The translations under genes and the position numbers were made by a program. A DNA stretch of 64,000 nt from Chrysoperla carnea (lineage: Eukaryota > Arthropoda > Insecta > Neuroptera > Chrysopidae), in assembly GCF_905475395.1 (NCBI RefSeq), contig NC_058339.1, forward strand, positions 35,535,172 through 35,599,171, read 5' to 3'. The notes below the pieces were generated by a model. That model had not been told where the DNA came from. It saw only the letters and a program-made list of their open reading frames with translations, and ran no database searches. Within the stretch, counting starts at the first letter, position 1. Every line of letters begins with the position of its first letter. This document shows, in pieces, positions 54,412-64,000 of the stretch.

Positions 54412-56167
54412 ATGGCGGCTGCGTTAAAAGCAACACCGAAATTGATGCAAAAATTATCAATGCTAGCACAATTTAAAATATTTACAACGAAACATCCAAT
54501 TGTACGTGGAATGATCTCGTATTCGATAATATGGCCAACATCAAATATCATACAACAGACGATATTAGGACGTCGATGGGACACTTATGATTGGATGGAA
54601 GCATTACGATTTAGCATTTATGGTGGTTTATATGTTGCACCTACATTATATTCATGGATTCGTATAGCTGGTATTGCATGGCCTAAGAGTGATTTCAAAA
54701 CGGCAGTAACTAAGGTATTAATACAGGATTTTTTTTATCGTTAACCTTAGCGAAATAGTACATTTTATCCATAACTAGCTAATGCCTCTCTACTTTACTG
54801 GTTAATAGGGTATTACTCCCAATTTTAAAATTTCTCAATTCGATTCTATAGTGCTAATAAAACACAAACAATTTTTTATTCAATCGATAATTGCATAAAA
54901 ATGGATTTAAATTTTACATTTGACGAAAACGCTCTAATAATGATAATTAATTGTTCTGAAGTCATGACGTCAGTTGGCTGTGTAAATAAATGCGCTGATA
55001 TTTGTATGATAATAGTTTATAATTTAAACTTTTTATTTAGCACAATCGTATGACATAATAACATGACGGCTACTATTTCATGTTGTTATTTTGTTGTTTA
55101 ATGAACTATGACTAAAAATAACAATTTTCGTTTGCTTTTTGCCTTAGCTATCTCAATAATGTACTTTTAGATTTTTTTCTCATGTACAGGGTGATTTTTT
55201 AAGTTTACATATGCTTGAGACTCAAAAAATAACTTTTATTGATAAAAAAGCTTTAAGCGAAAAATGTTGGGTGTGTAAGCGCAAATCTTAAACGACATTA
55301 AACTTGACCTATTTTTTTAAGCTTAATGAAAAGCTCATTCTACTCTATAATTGTTAATCGATCGATGAACACTTTAAATTAGAAAGTTGTTGTTGATTAG
55401 AAATAACAGACATGTTTTGTTCGAAACATTTTTCCGCAAACCGTCAGTTTAGACAAAAATGGACTGAAAAGTTTTACCCAAAATTGTTATTTCGTATAAT
55501 TACTTCAGCGAAATCTAGACTCTCTTCGAAACAAATTTTCTAATAATTCCAACAAAAGGGGCTTGTGTGCCTTTGAAACTAACATTTTTCGTTTGAGGAA
55601 TTTTCCTCGATTAAATTTATTTATCGAGTTTCAAACATATGTCATCTACAAAAGAAAAGAAACCCTGCAGAGTATAGTACCCTATTTTCTAAGCCTGTGA
55701 TTATCAATAAGTTATAAGCTACAATCCAATCTTGATTCTGAAGTGTGCTAATTTACAGTTACTTATGCAAACAATTATTTTTAATTTTCAGGCAATTGTT
55801 GAACAATTTTCGTATACACCGTTTGCAATGGTATCATTCTTTTTTGGTATATCAATATTAGAAATGAAATCATTCAGAGAAGCATGTGAAGAAGTTCGTG
55901 TGAAATTTTTTCCAACATACCAGGTATTAGCTAATAAAAATTCTTTGTATCAATTAAATTTTTTTTGACACTTTTTATTTCAACTTTTAGATTGGTGCAG
56001 CTGTATGGCCATTTGTAGCAACATTCAATTTCTGTGTAATACCTGAACGTAATCGTGTTGTATTCATTAGTATGTGTAGTCTTTGTTGGACATGCTTTTT
56101 GGCGTATATGAAACATTTACAAGCAACTGATTTAGAAAAAAATCCATCTATAATCCATATATCATAA
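54412..56167 (+). CDS. Mpv17/PMP22-family membrane protein, copy B
   Basis: Exons 54412-54714, 55792-55923 and 55991-56167, all phase 0, give 203 residues. Same block order as copy A: HPIVRGMISYSIIWPTSNI, TYDWMEALRFSIYGGLYVAP, VEQFSYTPFAMVSF, AAVWPFVATFNFCVIPERN and LCWTCFLAYMKH. The N-terminus is longer (MAAALKATPKLMQ, basic and hydroxylated), which could act as a mitochondrial targeting segment. The middle exon is 132 bp in both copies. AATAAA near 56452 is a candidate poly(A) signal. Intron 1 contains an inverted-repeat element. Confidence 0.92.
54715..55791 (+). other. Intron 1 of Mpv17-like copy B
   Basis: Donor AAG|GTATTA and acceptor TTTTCAG. About half is the repeat at 55190-55672. 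The corresponding intron in copy A is only 103 bp, so the size difference is at least partly transposon insertion. Confidence 0.85.
55190..55672. mobile_element. Inverted-repeat element, same family as 4196
   Basis: Left end ACAGGGTGATTTTTTAAG with ACATATGCTTGAGACTC and CGAAAAATGTTGGGTGTG; right end carries the inverted forms ACATTTTTCG, GAGTTTCAAACATATGT and AAACCCTGCAG. The left arm closely matches the repeat at 4196-4330. The interior has no coding frame. Confidence 0.68.
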
Positions 56168-57528
56168 TTATTGTTGAAAGAAGTAAATTAGACAAATTTA
56201 TAGACAGAAAATTAGTATCTAATTTATTTTTATATTTTATGGTGTAAATTTAATTTAATGACAGTTTACAACAAGCGGAAATCCAAATAAGCAACTTTAC
56301 CCTGCACTACCTAATGATTTCTACATATTTTATAAAAAATAACAAATGGCTTATAATATTACACATGCAACAGACAATTTATCATCATTTGTAAAATGCT
56401 TTTCAGTTACTTCTGATTTATAGAAGCTTCGTGTAATGGAATGCAGATTTAATAAAAAAGAACTGCTAGTTATTGATTGATATTTAAAAGGAATATTGTT
56501 CATTCACGTGGATTTACGCTTGTGTATGGAAAAATTTGAGCTTTAAAACTCGTATTCGTAAAGCTTATTCTACAATTTAAAGTTATATGTAGATATAGAA
56601 CGAATCGACGTTCCATAATTGTCATATAAATGTAAAATATGGCTTATACTACGCATGCGGTGCATATTCTACAATCAACATACAACTTTAATTATTGTAA
56701 AATGTAAAAAATTTAAAAGCTGTTAAATATTTTATCCAACATAAAATGTAGACTAAATAAAGTTATTGTGGATGAATGGAGTAAATGGACAATAAAACAA
56801 TTTTAAAATCGAATTTTACAACATAAAAACAAGTATTAGTACAAAAAGTATTTTTAGTATCATTTCATAATATACGTGGCAAAATTTACCAAAACTAATT
56901 TGTGATGTTAATTAATTAACGTTTTGTTTTCTTTTAATTTATTTAAAAAAATGTTATTATTTTTAAATAAAAAATGATCCTATATTGGTCAATGTTGTTG
57001 AATTTATTCTTTTTATTTATTTTTAAATTAAATAGAACAATAATCGAATAAATATGAATAAGACCCTTCGTCATTTCTCGGCTACCACAACAAATACTTT
57101 CAGTTGCAAATGCAATTTTGTGGCCCGAAAAGATTCGCTTGAAAAGGTATTTTGGTAGGTATTTTAACATTTTTCAGAAAGTAGGTATAATCTTCATGTA
57201 CATTTTAAATTTAACTCACTTATTTAAATGAGGCTTTTGGAGGTGCCCAAATGGAGCGCCTAGTTTTTTTACGTTGCTTATGAATGTAATTCTTGATTTG
57301 TTTATGTATGGTACAGGAAAAATATTTCTGAACGTAATTCACAAGAATATAAAAACAAATGGGAAGAATATTAAGATCACGCAAGAAAAATTTGTTATAA
57401 ATAATTCAATATACTTTTAATGTAGCAACATTTAAATTCAGGAATCATCAAATAATCCAATAGTCTTTAAAAAAAATTATTTTGTTTTAATGGATTAATT
57501 TTAAACATAAAAAACTACAATATAATAC
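56168..57528. other. Intergenic region between convergent Mpv17-like B and SSRP1
   Basis: Expected to hold two 3'UTRs. AATAAA near 56452 (+) and its complement TTTATT near 57015 (minus-strand signal) are candidates. No repeat or gene recognised. Confidence 0.6.
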
Positions 57529-60500
57529 TTAATCACTATCATCATCAGATTTATCACTACTTGGTGGTGTTGTTTCCACTTCTTCTTCATCAAAATCCCC
57601 ATCTTCTTCGTCGTCATCATCTTCATCGTCATCCTTCTTCTTTTTTGTGTCTTTCTCTTTTTTATCATCTTTCTTTGTATCTTTCTTTTTTTCTTCTTCC
57701 TTTTTCTTAGTGTCAGTTTTACTTGCAGCCTTTTTATCAGAACTCTCATCAGTTTTAGTTTTCTTTTTAGCTGGTTTACTTGATGCATCACTATCAGAAC
57801 TACTATCATCACTGATAATTTCTTTACTCTTGAATACTCCAGATACTTTTGGTGGACTTGAAGTTGTTGGTTTTTTACTTGTAGATTTTTTATCTGAGCC
57901 GCCTTTACTCTCTTTGCCTTCACCACCACCTTTTGCAAGATACTCTTCCATTTGTTTTTGATATCTGATTTTATCTTCTTTAACTTTTTCTTCCCATTCC
58001 TATAGAATAAAAATGGGAATTATTAAAAAAAATTTATGTTTACTATAATTTACTGACTAATTCTAGATTTGAAGCCATGAATACAAATTTTCAAGTTATT
58101 TGTTAAAAGTATGACAATCGAACTTTGTCTTCACAATTTATTTTCTGATAGTCGAATAAAAAACTCGTCTCAAGGGAAATGAAAACCATGCCATACAGTT
58201 TTGACAGTCCCAATTAATCGACTTACTGACGGAGTGGAACTGTTAATATATTTGTCATACTTCTAAGGACTAAAACTGGTTTCAAACGGTTTTAAGGTAA
58301 ACCCATCATGAATTTCTTTCGGATATATTTTTTATTATATTGAGCATTTACATAAATAAAAATTGGTGGATTTTGAATAACGACAAAGCAGTAATTATGA
58401 AGTCAAAATCACCAAAACCTTCGATTAACGTATTTCTCAAATTTCTCCCATACCTAAATTTTTGATCCTGAAACTAATTGCCCCTGCGTTTTATCCATTT
58501 TGAGTCAACCGAGTTCATATATCTAAATTCGTTTTAAAAAAAGAGTATCAAACACACACATATTCGTAAGTGAATTCTCGGAATAAAACCTTCAAAGTTA
58601 CCTTATCTCGGAGGACAAAATTTTTGTGATACTTACCGATTTATCAACAGTTTTCCATAATTCACCAGCTTTCTTTGCAATTTCGGTAACTTTAAGACCA
58701 GGATGCTCGCTCTTAATTTTTTCACGATTTGCGTTCATCCATATCATGAAAGCAGTTTGTGGTTTTTTAGGTTTATCACTATCTTTATCTTTTTTACCTG
58801 ATGATTTCTTTCTAGGTTTTTCAGACTACAAAAACAAATTATGATCATATACAAAATAATATTATTTAGGCGAAATAAATTGATCTACTTACGACAGTTT
58901 TAGCTGATTTTGGTTTTTCTTTTTTCTCCTTTTTAGGTTTTTTCTCTTTGTCAGAACCACCACTCTCGTTATCTGAATCATCAGAATCAGAATCTGCAGG
59001 ATTACTGTCATATCTAGAAGGGAAAAAATTATGAAATGTACATTTATTATAATTTTTCATTAATACAGGTATATTTTACTTACTCTTCAGCAACATCACT
59101 TTCTGCTTGATTTGGATTGAAATCTTCATCAGTACTTTCATCTTCAGAGTCTCCACCATCATCATCTTCATCGCGTTCCTCGGCTTCGGCTTTAACACGA
59201 ACCAAATATGCATCTGGTTCAATTTCATTATCGGAATCACCAAAGTCATCTTTATAACTAGCTTTATCCTATTATTGAGAAAACCAGATTATAATTATAC
59301 TTATAAATCGAGACTTTGTCTAACTTAGATATAATCTCTTTGAAAGCAATAACGTTAAGACAGAAACATACGGTTGTAGCGCGACAAGGAAAAAAGGAGT
59401 TTATTATCGGACCGATCCTAGCGGAAATTTATGTTAGAATTTTTCTGCATAAAAAGAACATTTGTCAAAAGTTATTGGGAATGTGTGACAAGTCCGAAAT
59501 GAAGTAACAAAATTTCCTCTGTAAGTTAATAACTATTTTTAATAAGGCCCGCCTGTAAATATGGTTAATCAAAAAACGAAGAGATATCGAGCTGAAATTT
59601 TTAAAGCGTGATCAGGACGCAAAAAGTGAGTTTGAATTCGTAAATGAGCAACGTAGGTCAATTAGGTCTTGGATCCGTAGAATCTTTCTTGTAAAACGTA
59701 CGAGATAGAACAAAAGTTTTAATATAAGCATATTTCTTGTACAAAAATAAACAACTTATGTTTGAAACATTTTTTTTACATTTTTGTTTACTCGTGAGGG
59801 TGCAAGTAAGGCTAATTTATAGGTAGCTTCAAATAATTAGTCTAATGACTATAATTATCCAAATCTGTCAGATAATATGGAGGGGAAAAATAGAAAATTT
59901 TCGAAATTTCGAAATGGCGGCCAAGTTTATACAGGACTTTTCAACAATCAACTCAGTCAATTGTTTACTTTCACTTGTTTACATTGGTTTGCTTAAGATA
60001 ATAAATCAGTTTTATTGAAACTACAATAGTCTAAAGCGTTCATGGTGGACTGAACAAAAACTTTTTGCTTTCGCTTTCAAGAAGAATTTGTCGTATGTTT
60101 TAATAAAACAAATACTTACGTTTTTGCCTCTATTCTTCACATGTAATTTCTTGGATGTAATAAAATCAAATAGTTTACCATATTCCTCTTTTTCAATACT
60201 ACTAAACGTATGTGTTGTACCAGATTTTAATTCAATTTCGAAATCAAATGAACGTGTGCTACCTCCACTACGTGCAAAATTTACTGATGCTATCTCTTCA
60301 AAACGAATATGTATTGGTGGTTTGTGTACATAAATGAAACCACGTTCCAACGGGTATAAATAACCAGCTGCAGCTTTAAATGAACACCCTATAGCTGGTG
60401 TACCTGAATGGCTAAAAAAAAACATAAAATTTTAAAAGCCTCAGTTTGAAATGGTTAAATGATCATATTTTGTTCGGTTTTTGAATTTCAGCAGTAATTA

Positions 60501-63500
60501 AGATCCTCTACATAGGGGATTTTGGAAATATCGACGTCCTGATCATGAAACGTAAAGATATGTTGAAAATTTTGATTTCGAAAATCGGACCCATTACAAT
60601 AACTTCCTATACTGGGAAGTTAATAAAAATAACATCACATTGTGCCTAATCAGTGAATTCATTTAGAAACAACCACGTCCACATACAGACAGTTGCTTCG
60701 TACTCAAGTTATTCTTTTTTGCTAGGGGATTAAATATAATCTAAAAAATGTTAATATCTTACCCAACAAAATTACCAGGTCCTGTTAATTTTCGATTAAT
60801 TATAACTTTCATTACTTTTCCTAATACATCGTAAGTTGGACCAGATAATTCTTTTGTTAATTTATCTTCATATTTTTCCTTCAATTCTTCTCTGAAATTA
60901 TTATAATCATTTAATTTAAAAAAACAAACTTTTATTTAAAAATAAAACAAAAAGAAAACTTACTCGGTAAATGGTAATTCAATTGAGATTTCTTCCTCTT
61001 GACCAAATAAAAGTACCAAGAAATGATACCTAGTTTGACCTTGTTTTATTGGTGGATCTAAACTAACCACAAAGAACATTTGTCGTGAATCTTTATGCGG
61101 TAACAAAAATAAACGTAATACGGTTGACATTGGTATTTTATAATCGAATGTTTTACCATGAAGTTGAAAGAATGTATTAAATATTTTAATATCATAACGA
61201 CCACTGAAAAAAACAAAAATTAATTATTTTTAATTGTTTTGTTCAATTTAATTTCTATATGTTCATTGTTAGTAAGGGTAATGTTTTCCTAAAGAGAATG
61301 GCTAGCATTTAATTAAGCTAAATTGCAGTCGCTTTCCAAGGATGGGACTCGATTAAACCATAAGATCCGTTGTGATAGAAGGGTTGGCAACGGCACAGAA
61401 TAAATAAAGTATTTAAATTTTGAGAGATGGTCAACAGCCGTGATGCATTAGGGTTTCTGGTTTCTCAAGTTTTTTCAACAAACAAACACGAAAATTTTTT
61501 CTGCAAAAACGAGTATTTTAGACCATGATATCTCGGGCTTCTCGAGAAATATTGAGTAAAACACGATGTTATTTTCAAATTTTTACTTTATTACAAATTA
61601 GACTGATAGATGAGTTTATTAAATCAAATAGTAAATTTTTAGTTACCATAAACTATACTTATTAATTAACAATCAACAACAAACAATAAATTTAATAAAC
61701 TATACTCGGCTACAGGTCACGGTCCCTACCAGTTCCCAAATGTATAACGGACTTTAATTAAATAGAAAATTATTAATAAAATTAAATCAAGGAAATTACT
61801 AGAGCATATTTAGTTCTTATTTTAGTGACAATGTTATTCGATAACGAGAAAACATGCTCATTCTACGTCAATGTTGGTTTAATAATTCCTTCAGCTTTGT
61901 AAATTTTTTCAAGAGTAAGCTTTCGTTGCCCAGTAGACTCAAATAACTGAAATTCTTTTTTGTCTGTAGTTTCAGCTGTCTGAATTACCATTTTTAGTTA
62001 TGGCGAAACAAACATAATCCACAAGCGACAGTACAAAATGACAAATAAAACAGAATGAAGGAGCGATGCGAGCATGACAAAAGTATGCGCGGGCGGCGGA
62101 TTGACAAGGATGCGATACTCAAGATCCGCCACGTGATATATGCGTTGTTTTAGTTATCTAGCACACGGATTGATTTCTCGAGGCGTTGAGTCTTTTTATC
62201 GTCTCGACTGTAGACAAATTTCTCGAGCATAAACCCTATTGTTTGCCATATTACCTAGTTAGAGATCTGTTATAGCTGCAACGATATTACTTATAGAGGG
62301 CGTTTGGACCGCCCTCGATTGCAATCTAATCATATCTTGTAAAACTACAAGGAACCTTCTCTCTCCTTTACAAGTAGTTTCCAGTTCATCGGAACCAAGA
62401 CCATTATATATGAATTCAGATTGTGTACAACACTTAAAAGGGTCTCTTGATTCGACAACCAGAATTGATAAACAAAATTTTAAAAATGTTCAAGCATGAG
62501 TTTCACTTAAAATTAGTTTAAAATATGCTTCAAGTTTATTCTTACCGTGGTGTAAGACATTGAATTTCACGAAATATGGCAATTGCATCACCAGAAACAC
62601 TGATAACACTTGCTTTCTTCATGACTTGTTTGTGGAATGCTTCAACAGGATCCATATCACCAGCCAATTCACTGGATGGAATATGAAATCTCATTTCTAA
62701 GAGACTGACAGGTGCATCGTCATTCTAAAATAATTTTATAACAGTTATGTTTTTTTTAAAGAAGAATAAGTTTAGCCTGAGTTTAACTAAATTCATATAT
62801 TTTTTTATATTTTTAATTCATTGTTTACACCGTTATAACAAAGTAAAAAATTTAAATATTGCTTAAAAATGCTGTATTTAAGTGTAAAAAAATATTTAAA
62901 ATACATTATAATTTTGAGATATTTAAACGCAGTTTTTTTGGTGCTCTCTGTTGATGACGTATAAGTACGCGATCTGTCAATTGGTGACAGTTCAATGTAT
63001 AATTTACACTTTAAAAAATGAATTTACACTCGTTATTATTAAGTTTTCTAATAAAAAGCCGTAGACTAGTATAATTTAATGAAATACCATGTAAAATGTA
63101 AATAATTAATATCAAACAGTATGTCAACAAAGACAAGCCCGTACTTTGACGTCACGTCCGTATAAAAATTTGAATTTCCGTTTTAGAAATTTTTAAATGC
63201 CCTCACTGAATTTGTACTTTTATTAATTAATTTTAAGTAATTAAAAAGATATTAATTACTAAAATAATGGTTTAGTTGAAATGTCCACCTAATAAAGTTA
63301 CGGGAAAAAAATATTTGAACAAAATTTAAATTTCATGAATATTCCCTAATGGTCGTGATCACTACATGATTCGAGAAATCATGTAGCTGGCATCACGGGA
63401 ATAACAAGCTCCGCTAAAGAGGAATTTGAGACGGTTATTTTCGAGCTACTGATGCTGCTACTTCGTTAATCAGGTATTACTCAAAATTTTGCCTTATATG

Positions 63501-64000
63501 CCTCATAAAATAAAAATATCAATGGAATGTAAAATGTTATTTTTGTATTAGTTGATTAAATACCTGATGAAATTCCATTGTTATTTCGTTTTTCCCAGTA
63601 AGACATTGTGAAACATAATTCAAGGGTATTTCAAAAGCAGTTTTCTCTCCCACATCAAAACTTAACAATGATCCGTTAAATTTAGCTGTACCCCAATTCC
63701 ATCCTTTTAAACTTAATTCACGTTCTAGCATGTCTTGTTTGTAGTTAGATTTGAAAAACTTTGCAATTTTTTCTTGCTCCTATTAACAAAATTTCATTAA
63801 ATAACACGATGCAATTTGGAATAGTAAACTTTTATACATACGCTTTCTTTAAATCCTGAGAAGCGATGAAGTGCACCATTTTTTAGAAAAATGCGTAAGC
63901 CCCATGAACTAGGAAATTTCTGAAAATTGACTAAGTCAATTTCACTACTTGCTACTTGTTCAACTTTACCGGTTTTACTATTTTTAAATATTATATTTTG
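57529..64000 (-). CDS. Ssrp: SSRP1, HMG-box subunit of the FACT histone chaperone, 5'-truncated, ten exons in window
   Basis: Exons 64000-63842, 63779-63564, 62724-62546, 61203-60964, 60891-60763, 60411-60120, 59268-59084, 59013-58893, 58825-58637 and 57999-57529 join to 726 residues ending TAA; about 30 N-terminal residues are beyond the window. With Spt16 it forms FACT, which loosens and reassembles nucleosomes during transcription and replication. Landmarks: IIFKNSKTGKV and KGWNWGTAKF of the N-terminal PH-like region, SFDVGEKTAFEIPL, GKNEITMEFHQ, LLPHKDSRQMFFVVSLDPPIKQG, then the middle PH pair with YPLERGFIYVHKPP, IRFEEIASVNFAR and EEYGKLFDF. An acidic stretch follows (AEERDEDDDGGDSEDE), then a basic linker, the HMG box (KPKKPQTAFMIWMNANREKI, LWKTV) and a mixed Lys/Asp/Ser tail ending TPPSSDKSDDDSD. 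Everything is in normal family order. Confidence 0.97.
58021..58636 (-). other. SSRP1 intron between the HMG-box exon and the last exon
   Basis: Donor TCG|GTAAGT, acceptor TATAG (last exon begins at 57999). Plain AT-rich sequence with no repeat recognised. Confidence 0.8.
59269..60119 (-). other. SSRP1 intron after the PH-domain exon
   Basis: Donor AAC|GTAAGT, acceptor ATAATAG. Around 59570-59650 lies GATATCGAGCTGAAATTTTT...GACGCAAAAAGTGAGTTTG, which has the look of a dispersed insect repeat. No second copy in this window proves it. Confidence 0.75.
60412..60762 (-). other. SSRP1 short intron (about 350 bp)
   Basis: Donor GTTGG|GTAAGA, acceptor TTTTTTAG, phase 2. Contains TGGGAAGTTA and GGACCCATTACAATAACTTC, possibly repeat-derived. 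Nothing else seen. Confidence 0.8.
61204..62545 (-). other. SSRP1 long intron (1.3 kb)
   Basis: Donor CCACG|GTAAGA, acceptor TTTTCAG, phase 2. The interval 61860-62360 is noticeably less AT-rich (GGGCGGCGGATTGACAAGG, TCTCGAGGCGTTGAG) and holds a 42-codon minus-strand ATG frame at 61991-61863 that I cannot identify. It may be part of an old transposon. Confidence 0.75.
62725..63563 (-). other. SSRP1 intron 2 in window, with hairpin
   Basis: Donor CAG|GTATTT, acceptor TTTTAG, phase 0. Contains a short perfect-ended inverted repeat at 63354-63397, otherwise AT-rich. Confidence 0.8.
63354..63397. repeat. Short hairpin
   Basis: CGTGAT..CTACATGATT pairs with AAATCATGTAG....ATCACG across a 4-5 base loop, with a small asymmetric bulge. 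It is intronic; function unknown. Confidence 0.7.

Noticed and set aside
57501-57938. 145-codon minus-strand Lys/Arg/Met-rich frame
   Set aside because: It is the shifted frame of the SSRP1 Lys/Asp/Ser tail, not a separate gene.
61863-61991. 42-codon minus-strand frame in an SSRP1 intron
   Set aside because: Mixed composition and an ATG, but too short, no recognised family and no splice support; left as a note under the intron.

Overview
This is a window from an AT-rich eukaryotic genome, almost certainly an arthropod and most likely an insect. The genes are spliced with consensus GT/AG junctions. Most introns are short, a few run to several kilobases, and the spaces between genes are full of small inverted-repeat transposons. 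The protein set (Npl4, AMPK beta, PCMTD, neuferricin, Mpv17-like, SSRP1) is ordinary animal housekeeping. The order could not be fixed from sequence alone.

Layout from left to right. 1-22057 (+): the 3' six coding exons of Npl4, the p97/VCP ubiquitin cofactor, with a 16.7 kb intron at 3655-20365. Nested in that intron on the opposite strand (14582-16258) is a single-exon gene for a RING / B-box / coiled-coil / cyclophilin protein, the domain order of primate TRIMCyp. 26015-27764 (-): AMP-activated kinase beta subunit, two coding exons. 29719-36943 (+): a 205-residue SR-type splicing factor (RS tract, RRM, CCHC knuckle, RS tail) in three exons, with a hAT transposon relic in its first intron. 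42793-46055 (-): PCMTD-type isoaspartyl-methyltransferase-like protein with a long acidic insert, three exons. 48202-49056 (-): neuferricin, two exons. 53338-54301 and 54412-56167 (+): two tandem Mpv17/PMP22-family paralogues, three exons each with the same intron positions. 57529-64000 (-): SSRP1, the HMG-box subunit of FACT, ten exons in the window; about the first 30 residues lie beyond the right edge.

These genes do not form a pathway. Loose themes are ubiquitin/p97 biology (Npl4, the nested RING protein, PCMTD as a possible cullin-ligase adaptor), energy sensing (AMPK), chromatin (SSRP1) and splicing (SR protein). I rebuilt every exon boundary by hand from reading frame, splice consensus and remembered family alignment; the phases close exactly in all multi-exon genes.

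The non-coding DNA holds at least nine inverted-repeat elements or foldbacks, a hAT element with a perfect 8 bp target duplication and a transposase remnant, a tRNA-like/palindromic repeat block, and a stop-ridden fragment of a mobile-element-like protein. No intact tRNA, rRNA or CRISPR array was recognised. The most unusual item is the nested TRIMCyp-like gene, whose cyclophilin domain has lost every catalytic residue I could align.
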